Origin: Phaeosaccion multiseriatum
Lineage: Eukaryota > Ochrophyta, other classes
Direction: 5' to 3'
DNA: 64,000 nt
Assembly (NCBI GenBank): GCA_965112735.1
Contig: OZ218960.1
Location: forward strand, 682,001 to 746,000
Below the pieces are notes generated by a model. The model was not told the origin of the DNA. It saw nothing but the letters and a program-made list of their open reading frames with translations, and searched no databases. Positions 44,581-55,800 of this stretch are shown here, piece after piece. The translations under genes and the position numbers were made by a program. Positions within the stretch are counted from its first letter, which is position 1. Each line of letters begins with the position of its first letter.

Positions 44581-46627
44581 AGCTTTACGTAAGAAGGGAG
44601 GGGAGGAGAGGTGTGGAGAGAAATCGATGTCGACACTGGATATCATCTCTCTCTCCGTTCACTCCTTTTGGTATCTATGTAGCTAATAAGACGCTTTCCC
44701 ACAACCCGTGCAAGTACGACATTGATCTCCAGGAGAGAGATATCCCAGCAAGTGTACAGCGTAGCCCCAGGTACCACACGGCACTGCAGGAGCGATGGGC
44801 GCCGTCCCCGTACCGGAGCAACCCATGGGGACTGCGACGTTGTGAAAACAACAACGCATGTCATCGCAGGCTCTGGGAGCGGAAGGTCGGTGGCTGAGGA
44901 CGGAAGCCGCGGGGGACCTATCGAGGTTCCAACGCGGGGGGAAGTCCATTCCTATTCCCCCACCAACCCCGGAAAGGTTTCCTGAGGGTTGTTTTCCGAG
45001 GGAATTGGGATGACCATTTTTATCTCCCGATAAGAATGGGCCTTAAAACTAGCATATTGACCCCAATGCCTGAGCTCGCAGAACGCGATCTATGTCGATG
45101 TCGGCGCCGAATGTGCATGGAGAGTGCCTCTCCTAGAGCCCCTTCTGCATGCCGCAGAGGCGCTACAATTATCGTCTAGCACTTATATAGCACAAAGCAC
45201 CCCCCCCGCCCCCTGTCTCCCCCCTTCTCTCCCCTCCTCCTCCTTCTCCTTCACCACCTCCACCTCCTCCCCTTTCCTGTCGTGGTGCAACTCGTCACTC
45301 TTTCGTGGACCGGAAGGCCTCCTGCCATGTCACGAACGCTACAAAAGGAGTTCCCTTGGATGGATGTGGGCTGGCGGGCGAGATTGCCCTCTTGCAGAGC
45401 TCCACATCTCCACGGTGCGGTATCCTCATATCCATGCCTCGCTGGAAATTCTCCCCCGACTCAGGCAGATCTGTCGTCCATGATGCAGACAAAGAAGGGG
45501 GCTGAGCGGTCATTCAAGTGGGCCAGGAAATCCACAGGGACATAGCAAGGAAGCGGAGACAGCCTCCCGGTGCTCCTGTCTCAGTTAACTTTGCTGTCGC
45601 GCCCTGTCGCCAAGCTTGATTCAGTCCACCCCCCCCCCCCCCCAAAGGCGCCGCAAGGCAGGGGAGAGGCGGCTCCAGTCGCACACGAGGGCTGTAACAG
45701 CTGAATAACTCCCTCCATAAGACCCACCAGAGGTGTGATCCCTCTGCTGCTCCAGATGCCCGCCCCTATTTCTCCCACTTGTGCTGTTCTCCTGATGTTG
45801 GATCGATGTTGTCACGGCTGAAGGCCCAATTCCCGGCCCGCCTAACTCGCGAATGCTGTCGAGGTCTCTCGCGGCGCTCAGCGAGTTAGTTCTGTGGGCG
45901 ATGACCTCCTCCTCAGCATGGGACGGCGAGGACTTCTCACAGATATCTCCACAGCCCCGGACCTTCAGTGTCTAAAACTCTGCATGCGCCTTCCCTAATA
46001 TGCGTCCTTCGCCTCTGCTAAAGCTGGTGACGGAACCCCCCCCCCCCCCCTTCTGCTCCTCGAGCTGTACACCCCTCCCCCCGCCACCGCCGCCCATTGA
46101 TATGGCAAGTCATACAGATGGTTACCCGTGGCATTGCAAGATATCGGGCCACACACAAGTACGAAACCGTCATACACAAGTACGAAACTACGCGCTGAAA
46201 AGCGTTTTCATGGGCGGAGGCCGGAGGGATCGTGGTGTCTTGCTGATTGGGGGCTTGCGAACCTTCCTTCGCAGCAACGTGGGGCATTGGGGGCTTACGA
46301 ACCTTCCTTCGCAGCAACGTGGGGCAATGGAGCAGCGTAACTACCTACGGGAAAGCGTTTCCTTAGGTCAGCAACGCCCAGCGAGGCCAGCAAAACGCCA
46401 AGAAACGCCAGCAAGTAGTCCATTTCCATAATAAGGGCGCAACTGAAGCTTCCTTCGCCGCAACTTCTTTAAAACACATTGTACTAATTTCCAGCGAGGG
46501 CGGTGCTGCGCAGCGAGGAAGGAAGGAGAATCAGTAATCACAATCACTCTTCGCTTCCAAAGCGCCATCAACAACACCAAGCCCGCCAACAAGCCCCAGC
46601 CAGCCCAAGCCAACACCAAGCAGCAAC
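44581..46627. other. Region without recognisable genes
   Basis: It probably includes copia 3' debris on the left. A tandem duplication of about 41 bp (GGGGGCTTGCGAACCTTCC...) occupies about 46247-46329, and a shorter duplicate (ACACAAGTACGAAAC) lies at 46151-46190. Several C-runs occur (45,199; 45,630; 46,037). No domain-bearing frame was found. The promoter of the gene at 46628 should be at its right end. Confidence 0.5.
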
Positions 46628-48826
46628 ATGCCGTCCGTCGCCAGCAACCTCGCGCTCGTTGCAGCCCTCCTTGGGACCAGCTTCCTACCCAAGGCGTATG
46701 CATCCGCCTGTTCAGGAACTCTCTTAACTCACGAACAAGACGTGCAACAGTCGGTGCCAATTCAGGGTTGCCCAAGAGGTGCGTACTCGCGTTTGGGAGG
46801 CAGAAGCCCCCGCTGAGCTACACGTAGGCACTAGCCAGGCACTGGCGTCCTTGCTCCCTCTCACCCTCTTGCTTCCGTGCTCTCCCTCTCATCTCCGCTT
46901 CTCGTCTCTTCCTCCGGTGCCACAACATGCCCCACAGGCGGAATAATCAAGGATGTGAAGGTGAACCTAGACATCACACATAGCTGGGTCGGAGACATGC
47001 GGATTGGTATCGGGAGTATGGACGACGAGGTGCACGTCATGCTGATGCAAAACAGAGGAGGGTATAATGATGGATTCCTAGGAACCTTCGACGACGACGC
47101 AACTGTCCCCATCAGCGACGCGACAGGACCTGTACTTACTGGAGACTTTACGCCTGAACAACCCCTTTCTGCCTTCGACGGCATCTCGATTGGGTCGGAG
47201 GAAAACTGGACCGTCGATTTGAACCTAGTCGACACAGACAGCTCCGACAATGGTTGCCTCAATGCAGTTTCCATTGACGTCATCTGCGAGGTAAGGAGCT
47301 GAATCCCAACCCTTTCTTGTCACTTGAGCTGGAGCCCTTCGTTTTTCAAAGGTCCGTACTCACACTCCTTGGCTCTGCTCCCTTCTTGCGGCCCTCCGCC
47401 CTCCGCCCTCCGCCCTTTCCTGTGTGGCTTCTCCTTCTCCGCCCGGTCCGTCCGTCCGTGCTTCAAGGCGTCGGTGAGTGGTGGTTGGCTCAACGAATAT
47501 GAGACGTGAGGCGGGCCCAGCGCCTGACTGCTTGCTTGCTGCCCCACCCCCCCCCTTGCCTGGTACCCGTGACTCCTTCTTTGCTGCCATGATGTGCCAT
47601 GCTAAAACTCCTTCCTTCCTTCCTCCCCCCCTCTCCCTCTTACTACTGTGACGACTCCGCAGCACATCGACGAGACTACCTGCCCCAACAAATGCCCCAC
47701 CGGACTGAGCATCGCCGACAGCAACGGCCAGTGCGCCACATCCAACCCCACCGATTCCTGCTCGGACCACAACGAGTGTGAAATTCTCGGCGTCGACTGC
47801 GACGTCGAATTGGCCATTCCCTCGTGCAAATTGGACCCACAGACCGGGGACCCGATACCCGCCCCGGACAAGACTCTCCACGGAACATGCGTCAACACCC
47901 ACGCATTCAACCCCAGTATAGAAGGTGTCGGCGTCGGAACCGCATACCTGTGCCGCTACGATTCGGCGGATGTTCACGTCACGGCTTGCGAAATCGATGC
48001 CGAGAATGCCGTGGAGGCTGGTAGCCGACGCCTTCGAGTGGGCGCGGACGGCGAGACGAAGGAGGAGGAGGGGAAGGTCGTCAGCTCCGTGCCCGTCATG
48101 GAGGCCATCGAGAAGTACGGCAAGCACAGCAGCACGGCCTGCGCGGCGCTGGGCTACTCGAGCGTCTTCGACCACGCCACCAACGCCGTGCACTGCGTCA
48201 CCGACGACCACGCCTCGCGCAAGGCCGCCAGGAAACTGGACAGCTACGAGGACTCCGCCACCGACAGCTCAGGCGATGGCTGCATTGACACATGCCCCAA
48301 GGGAAGCTTCCCCATGGCGTGCGTCTGCCCGTGGCAGCTCTCCAGCATCGCTCCGGACGACATCTGCAAGGACCGGGCCGATCAGGCCATGGCGGCCTAT
48401 CAACACGCGCAGAACTGTCCTGGGGGTCTTGACGCGTCGAGCCAGTACACTACTCCTGACAACAGCGCAGCCTTGGCCGACGAAACCAGTGTGAACTGCG
48501 CGGTGTACGGGAGCGCCAACTACTGCAACGAGGACCCCAATTACTACGCCACTACCTGCAACTGGTCGTGCGCTGCTGCCCCATTCGAGACGACGTGCCC
48601 CCCCGATCACCAGGATGTCAACCCCCTCCCGGAGGTGAGTGGTTCAATTTTGCTGTCTGGCTCGAAACTAAGTGCTTTGCGTGGTCATGGCAACACGCCT
48701 AAAATCGCCCTCTTCCCCCAACACCCCCCCCCCCCCTTCTCACAGGGCGATGTTGTTGGCCCCAGTGGGGCCCCGTGCGAGCTCGTCCACGTCACTGGGC
48801 TCATCGGAGACGTCCTCGATTCCTAG
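46628..48826 (+). CDS. Secreted protein with P-domain-like module and Cys-rich regions
   Basis: Exons: 46628-46778, 46938-47290, 47663-48634, 48746-48826, giving 518 aa. The N-terminus is a signal peptide (LALVAALLGTSFLPKAYA). Exon 2 encodes a module like the P/Homo B domain of proprotein convertases (IKDVKVNLDITHSWVGDMRI ... LLQN-like MLMQNRGGYNDGF ... WTVDLNLVD...DNGCLNAVSIDV), here without a protease. Exon 3 is Cys-rich: CPNKCPTG, an EGF-like CSDHNECEIL, and near the end a ShKT-like Cys pattern (NCAVYGSANYC-NEDPNYYATTC-NWSC) lacking the final cysteine. A central segment (SRRLRVGADGETKEEEGK) is polar and may be a processing site. Likely extracellular or cell-wall associated. The role is unknown; the presence of these modules does not imply an enzyme. 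Confidence 0.8.
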
Positions 48827-50699
48827 GCGGCTGTTCGATGGCACGGGGCGCAGATGCGTGGGCTGCGGCTAGGAGGGGAGAGGGGGGTTGTTGGGGGCGG
48901 GGGGGTCGCCCATATAAGACGAAGGAGAGGAGAGGATATTTCGGTCTTTTACATGTTGTCTGCTTTTCTGCTTTTCTAATTCATGCGTTGTCTGCTTTGT
49001 TAAAATTTTAGTGAGTATTTGCTTTGCACCAAGAGGGTCATGTAACCTTCATTACTTAATCAAAATATATTGTTGGAGTGTTGTTCTTTTAATTAATTGG
49101 TTCTCGAGGGTGAAGGCGCGCGCCACGATCAAAGCTCCAACAAAAGGCTTGGGGGGTGAGGCAAGGTAGGAGGGAAAGGGGTGGGTAGACTGTGGTGTTC
49201 CCCCCCCTTCGGTCGCCCCGCCCTCCGACCGAGACTCTGCGCCACGCACAGCGGCGGCCACAAGGCACCCGAAGAGTTGTTGTTGTTGTTGTTGTTGTTG
49301 TTCTTCTTCTTCTTCTTCTTCTTCTCCCTGGGGCCAGCCACTGCGCGGCGTCATCACAGCCCCACTTCCGCACAGCCGCAGCAGCAGCGCGATGGGGTGG
49401 CTTCCTGCCTCCTCCTTCCTCCCTTCATGCATGTGCATGCCTGCACGCATCACCAGCTGCTACCGCTGCTTCCTCTGCCTCTGCCTCTGCCTCTGCCAGC
49501 CATTACTGAGCAAACGCCACCAGCGCCGCGAGCAGCCTCTTGTCAAGAGAGGGCGAGCGCAGCACTGGCGATGAGCGCCACACCAACACGTCAACAGAGC
49601 ACAGGGGGGGCGCACGCAAGCACGGCGGAGGGACCCACCCGCTCACATGCGCAACACTCCAACCCACACCCACATACACACCACACACCCACACTCCAAC
49701 GCACACCTGCGACAACGCTCGAGTCCTTGAGCAAGGTGCTCTGCTGTGCGGCCACCACCCCCACCACGGCAGCCACACGGCCCAGCAGGAGGCCGAGGCG
49801 TCGCAGCAGGGACGCCAGGACGGTCCAGTAGGGTAAGTACGCCTCCTCCGGGAGCCGCGCCCGTGAATGGCAGTAGATGGGGGGAGGGCGCCGCTGAGGA
49901 GGAGGGAGGAGGAGGAGGAGGAGGAGGAGGAGGAGGAGGAGGAGGAGGAGGAGGAGCAGGAGGAGGAGGAGGAGGAGGAGGAGGAGGAGGAGGAGGAGGA
50001 GGAGGATGAATAAGAGGGAGATGAATGAGCGGTATTGCAAAACAGTCAGCGCTGGGGCAATGCCTCCCGCGCTCCCTCCATCCATCCTTCCTTTGCCACG
50101 CCCGATTCGAAGGCGCCATGTTCGCACTTCAACAGCAACAACGAGATCCCTATGCCTATTACCGTGCAAATACGTGTAGATCAATAACCCCTGCCACCCC
50201 ACCACACCCCCACTTGAGAGTACCAAGTCTTGCTACGTCGCAGCAGTGCCTCTCTGACCTCTGTACCTGCAGCATGGTCGAAAAAGAATCCCCGAGAGGT
50301 GCAGGAAAGGTCAAGTTCAACATCGAATTCAACTCACTCGCCACCTGCTTCTCCTTTGCGACACCTCTCCCTCCATGTCCGACGCCGCGCCATGTGAGTG
50401 ACTATGTCAGAGAAGGTGGGCAACAGCACAGCCGCAATGAAGGCGGGAAAGACGCCTCCGAGGAGGGACGTTAGGCTCGGAGGGGTCCGTCGCAGCCTGA
50501 GGGTGGGCGGGTATCAGAGGCGGTGAGGAATGGGAGGGCGAGGATGAGAGAGTGCAGGAGAAGAGGAGGAGGGGAGAGAAGAAGGGGGAGGAGGGGGGAG
50601 GAGGAAGGACAAAGCCTCAGCACTCGACAAGGGATAAAGACAAAAGTGCGAATGCGAGAGCTGCCTCATCGAGGTGCAGCACACATGTCTGCTCACGGA
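48827..50699. other. Intergenic, microsatellite-rich
   Basis: No convincing gene. GTT/TTC triplets lie at about 49277-49326 and a GGA array at about 49897-50006. A weak dispersed-motif relative (GCATCACCAGCTGC, 49448-49461) and an ATGGCAGTAGATGG copy (49865-49880) are present. A short segment (50656-50690) resembles the GAGAGCGCCTCATCGAGGG element of the membrane-gene blocks. Confidence 0.5.
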
Positions 50700-51223
50700 C
50701 CCCTGCTGTACCTGACGTGAGAAGAGGAGGTGAGGAAGGGGGGGGGGGGAGGGACGGAGGACGGGAGGGGAGGGGAGAGGCCGGGGGGGAGGAGGCGGGG
50801 AGGAGGGAAGGGAGGGGACGGGAGGGGGGAGGAGGGGAGGCGGGGAGGAGGGAAGGGAGGGGACGGGAGGGGGGAGGAGGGGAGGGGGGGGGAGGGGAAA
50901 GCAGGGGAGGGGAGGGGAAAGCAGGGGAGGGGAAAGGAGGGGAAGGGAAAGGAGGGGAGGGGAGAGAAGGGGAGGGGAGAGAAGGGGAGGGGAGAGAAGG
51001 GGAGGGGAGGGGAGGGGAGGGGAGGGGAGGGGAGAGAAGGGGAGGGGGAGTGGAGGGCAGAGGCGAGGAGGAGAAGATGAGAGGGGGGGAGGGGGGGGGA
51101 CGAGGAGGCAAGAGAAGGGGGAAGGCGATGAGAAGTTCAGGGGAGGAAGAGGGGAGGATACCCTACAGGTTGTCTACTGCACGGGACACCTTCTAATTCC
51201 TTGTGCACTGCACTGCACAGTAC

Positions 51224-52054
51224 CTGAATAAGCTTGCATTTGATGAGCTCAACGGGGATGGTGACTCCAGACTGCGCCAGCCCGGCCAGAGAGCCTGACC
51301 AGTACTCTTGCCAGAAGGTGGTCTCTGCTCCGCCATTCTGCCTCTCGAAGGCCTGGCAAAGTAGGGGGGGAGGGGCGTAGGAGGAGTCGGGAGGGGGGGG
51401 TTAGGTGTGGGTGGTTTGGAGTTGGTTGTTTGCAGGGGTGGAGTGTGGTGGATAGTGGGAGCAGAAACATGCAGAGAAAGCAGTAAGTGGTATATAGCAG
51501 TACTAAGTAGTAAGGAGGAAGTAGTAGTAGGAAGCAGTAAGGAGGAAGTAGTAGCAGTAGTAGTAGTAGCAGCAGCAGCAGCAGGAGGAGGAGGAGGAGG
51601 AGGAGGAGGAGGAGGAGGAGGAGGAGGAGGAGGAGGAGGAGGAGGAGGAGGAGGAGGAGGAGGAGGAGGAGGAGGAGGAGGAGGAGGAGGAGGAGGAGGA
51701 GGAGGAGGAGGAGGATGAGGATGAGGATCGAGAAGTGCTGACAAGTACGGCAGCGCCACCTTGCCACCACCCCAATGCTTGGTACAAGCGCGTGCGGACG
51801 TTTCGTACGCGTGCACTCTATGCACTGGCTCTTCTCACCTGTTTGCTCGTAAGAGGAGAAGACGACGGCATTGATGATGGAAGCGGACAGTAAGGGCGGC
51901 CCCAGGTCCTTGAACAGAGCCGTCACTCCCTCCATGCGCACCGTGTCCACCACGCACTTGCGGGCGGTGAGCAGCTCGCTGCTGTGCGCCGTCTGGAGGC
52001 GCACCTTGACAGTGTCGATGGGCTGCCCCACGATGATGCCTGTCACCCCATCAT
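51224..52054 (-). pseudogene. Truncated mitochondrial carrier pseudogene
   Basis: It corresponds to exon 1 (52054-51839) and exon 2 (51352-51224) of the gene at 38378-42591. Breaks: a 27-28 bp deletion removes most of helix 1 and creates a stop after MMG. The first signature reads PIDTVK instead of PFDTVK. The exon-1 end has lost codons, so its donor phase no longer matches exon 2. Exon 2 has gained one codon (KLIQ). Everything after exon 2 is missing. It is not a functional carrier. Confidence 0.88.
51583..51716. repeat. GGA trinucleotide array in pseudogene intron 1
   Basis: This is the counterpart of 42072-42232, shorter here and ending in GATGAGGATGAGGAT. Confidence 0.9.
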
Positions 52055-52570
52055 GACGCTAGTGCCGCCCCCAGGCCCGTCCCCATTGGCGCCACTGCTG
52101 CTACTGCTGCTGCTGCTGCCGCTACTACTATCCACTATTGCCACTGCTACTACTGCTGGTGGCAATCGTTGTGCCTCGAGTCCGAATCCGACTGTGACCA
52201 GGACACCTGCTGCTGCTGCGGCTGCTGCTGCTGCTCTCTTTTCTCCAGTAGTGGCCTTGTGCACTGGAGTATTTGGCACAGTTCATGCAGCGGCTGTGGC
52301 TCAGGCCTCCCAGAGCTGCACAGCAAGGGGCTCCACAGAAGTTAGGCGCAGTCCACCGCGTGTTCGTTGAGGTTCCGTTCATCTCCGCTGCTCGAGCAAC
52401 CCACGGGCTGCAGACACAAAAGCAGCGCACAGGCAAGAGTTCACTCACCAATGTCCTTTGGAGGTCGTGGGCGTCTCAGGTTAATGGCGTAATCTCCATG
52501 GTATATCGATTATTCTATAACCCTTTTGCCCTGCGGTGAACGCCTTCCCTCTATACTGAAAGTCGATGCT

Positions 52571-52818
52571 GACAGGCTCGACTTTGACGATTCACTTGAC
52601 GGAAGAAGGAAGAAGGAAGGGAAGGAAAAAAGAAGGAAGGGGGCTTGGGGTAGAAGAGACGACCAAGGAGGAGGCGGGGAGGCTAATGGGCGGGGCTTTT
52701 CACATTCCCTCTTCCTTTTTACCCTACCTCACTTTTCGATTCCTTGAAGGATCGACAAGTCCACACGCGTGCGTAGCCCCAGCACCCAGCACCCAGCACC
52801 GAGAGGCCCAGCGGAGCC
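52571..52818 (+). promoter_or_regulatory. 5' flank of the MAN1-like gene
   Basis: About 250 bp of unique sequence between the duplicated segment and the ATG at 52819. It holds a short GAAGGAAGAAGG purine run and CAGCACCCAGCACC direct repeats just before the start. Confidence 0.3.
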
Positions 52819-55800
52819 ATGGTGGTGGATGCAGCGAGCAAGGCAGCGAGCAAGGCGAGGGCGGCCGAGTACGCCAAGGCCCTCGCCGCCAAGAAGGCTG
52901 CTGGTACCTCTCAGTCAGCCAAGCCCGCTGTAAAGGCCAGGCCAGCAGCACCAGCAGCAGCGTCAAGCATCGGGACCGCCAAGACTCCCGCAAAGACCAA
53001 GGCCTCTTTCACGGGTGTGGCCATGTCAGCACTGGAGCGGGCCAGGCAGGAGCAGCGCTTGGAGGTGGCGGGGAGGGAGGGCGCCCGAGCAGCGAAATTG
53101 GCCACTACCGAGACTCGCAACAGCGAGGACACCCAGGAGGAGGATGAAAAGAAACAGAGGTGGGTGGGTGCTAGTCGAGTGGGGAAAGGGGGGAGTAACG
53201 GAGTAGGCGCCGAGTGATTTCAAGGCCTGCAGCTCAGTCCAGTCCATTCTGCTGGTAATGAATACTTTTCCGCACATTTGAGTATTTCCCTCCGCGACAC
53301 TAACCACCCCACTTGCGCCCCTCTCTCCCCTCGTGCACGTCCGCCCGTCAGCAGTAGCAAGAAGGGCAAGAAGAGGGTCCGGCCCGAGGACGACGAGAAG
53401 GAGGAAGATACGCAGCTCAAGAAGAAGAGCTCCTCCTCCAAGCGCAAGGCAACTGTTGGGGTTGGTGCTACAGCTGCACAGGCCAAGCGCCCTCCTCCTC
53501 CTCCTCAGCAGCAGCAGCAGCAGCAGCAGCAGTTGGCGGTACAGCCAAAGAGCACTCTGATGTACGAGAGCGACGAGGAGCAATCCGTCGTGGACATTTC
53601 CAGCGACGGGGAAGATGACGATGTCAGCATGGATGGCTCGAGGAACGGGGAAGGGTCGTCATCAGGGTCGAGGAACGGGGAAGGGTCTTCAACGGAGGAC
53701 GAGTCAGATGCAACAGCGGACACCTCGGCGGCTGACGGAGGTGAGTGAATGAGCATATCAGCGCTTTGTCTGTTGACCTTAGTGTTTTGTAACTTGCGGG
53801 ACGGTACCTTACACCGCTTTTGGTGGGCCACTCTGCACATCGTTGGTCCGACCCTTCGAGGGAAACTCGTGGCCCGCCCCGCTGGAGAAAAGAGGAAGGG
53901 AGGGCGGAGGGAAGGAATGAAGAAAGCGATTTGTTTGTTTTGATCGTCGAAGGAGGCAGGAGGTGGAGGTGGAATCGTTGCAGGATCATTGCACATCGTC
54001 ATTCTTCGCGCCATACCCTCCCCTCCCCCCTTGACATGTGCCTCCAGGCGTGCAGCGCGCCCCTGCGGCCCGCTCCGGGGGCCCTGACCGCCGCATCGTG
54101 TCTGTCCGGCCCTACGTAAACGGCACCAAGGCAAGGTCGCACGGCTACTGCGCGGTAAGAAAGGAAGGAAGGAAGGAAGGAAGGAAGGAAGGAAGGAAGC
54201 CCTCTCGGTCAGGCGGCCGGCCCTCTCAGTCAGGCAGCTGGTAATTCAGTCATCGGTAACCTGTTGAAGCGTGCCGGTCCGGTTGTGTTGTCCCCGTTCG
54301 GCCGTAGGGGTGTGTGTCCCGCTCACCCCTCCTCCCCCCCCCCTCTCTCTCTCCCTTAACGAGCAGGTGCAGGCGGGCAACTCTCAGATCGACTTGATGG
54401 CAGGCAGCAAGGCAGACCCTACGCAGGTGTGTGGTGGTGATGGATCCATCGGTGCTCTTCCTTCCTGCGTCCTTCCCGAGCCGAGGCAGGCAAAGGCGGG
54501 CAAAGGCAGGGGCAGAGACAGCAGTAGAGCCAGCGATAGAGACAGCCTGAGGGACGATACCTCAACTGGGCAGAGAGGGATGATATTATGTCAAGCACTC
54601 TTCTCTCCTTCTCGCAGGCCTACCTGCCTGTATGTCTCTCCCGTCTGCCCATATACCTCTGCCCGCCGTGTGCCCATATACCCGCCTTCCCCCGTCCGTC
54701 TCTTGCCTGTGCCCGTGCTTGGGCCCCACTCCTCCCTCCGTCCCTCCCTTCCTCCAGGCCGACCCTGACCTCAGGGCCAAAGCCGCGCAGAGAGAGGGCA
54801 ACCCCTTCTCTGGGAAGAGAGCGCAGCCCAGCTCGATGGCAGCAGACGACTCGGTGAGTGGCGCTCGTGAGCGGACAGTAGGGAGTGAGCAGTGTAGCAG
54901 TTGGTGATACAGCACTTACTTACGTGCATGCTGTGCGGCAGTCGAGGGGATGTCATGGCCGCGGTTAGCCTTTGGCTAGTCTGTGGTTGTTGCCTGTGGT
55001 TGGACCACCCGCCTCCGCCTCTCGCCCCCCCCCCCCCCCACCTCCCTCCACTCACTCACTCTCTCTTTCTGTTTCGCATACTCGTACCAGGACTTGTTAC
55101 TGGACGAAGCGGAGCCTGCGGCAAGCGGTGGCGGGTGTGGGCGCGTGTTTAGGATGTGTGTGGTGTTGCTGACGCTGGTGGTCGCTGCGGGGGCGGCTGT
55201 GTTCGGCCTCGCCCCCTCCTACGAACCCGCTCGGGAGATTAAGCACTCTGTCAAGGTGAGGGAGTGAGCAAAGAGAGGGGGACCCGTCGGCAAGCAGCGG
55301 CTCGCTGCTCTGCTGCTGCTGAGGACCGTCCCCACCTCTGTAGCCTGCGTGTCCTAACCTGAGGCTGCGCTGCGCTGTGCTGAGCCGAACTCCGCCTCTT
55401 CCCTCCTTCTCCCCCCTCGTCAGGACTGGGGCTCTTCGGTCTGGAGCTTCCTGGATCAGGCCTGGGACGAGGTGAAAGAGGTTGCTGACTCCACTACCAC
55501 ATTCGGAGTCGCCATGCTGCAGCAGGGGCCGCGGGAGGGGCAGGAGGAGCAGCAGCAGGAGAAGGAGGAGGAGGTGGCGGTTCCCACCGTGAAGACGCAA
55601 GCCGAGCCTGTGATTGAGCAGCCGAAGCAGCAGCAGGAGGAGCAGGGGGAGGGGGAGGTGGGGGAGGTGCGAAGCGCGAAGGAGGAATTGGAGCCCGTGG
55701 GTGAGGCCGCCACTGCCTCTGGCTCGACAACGGAAGAAGTTGAGGTGGCAGGTGATGGATCCATCCCGCCTGAGCAACAGGAGGAGCAGCGACAGAGGCA

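Larger units (their letters stand above)
50700..52570. repeat. Partial duplicate of the carrier gene 5' half
   Basis: Collinear with about 41270-43108: GGGGA array, exon 2, GGA array, exon 1 and the upstream Ser-rich region, ending at the shared GTATATCGATTATTCTATAA / GAAAGTCGAT flank. It is close to identical over single-copy parts, with indels. Carrier exons 3-6 are absent. Confidence 0.9.
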
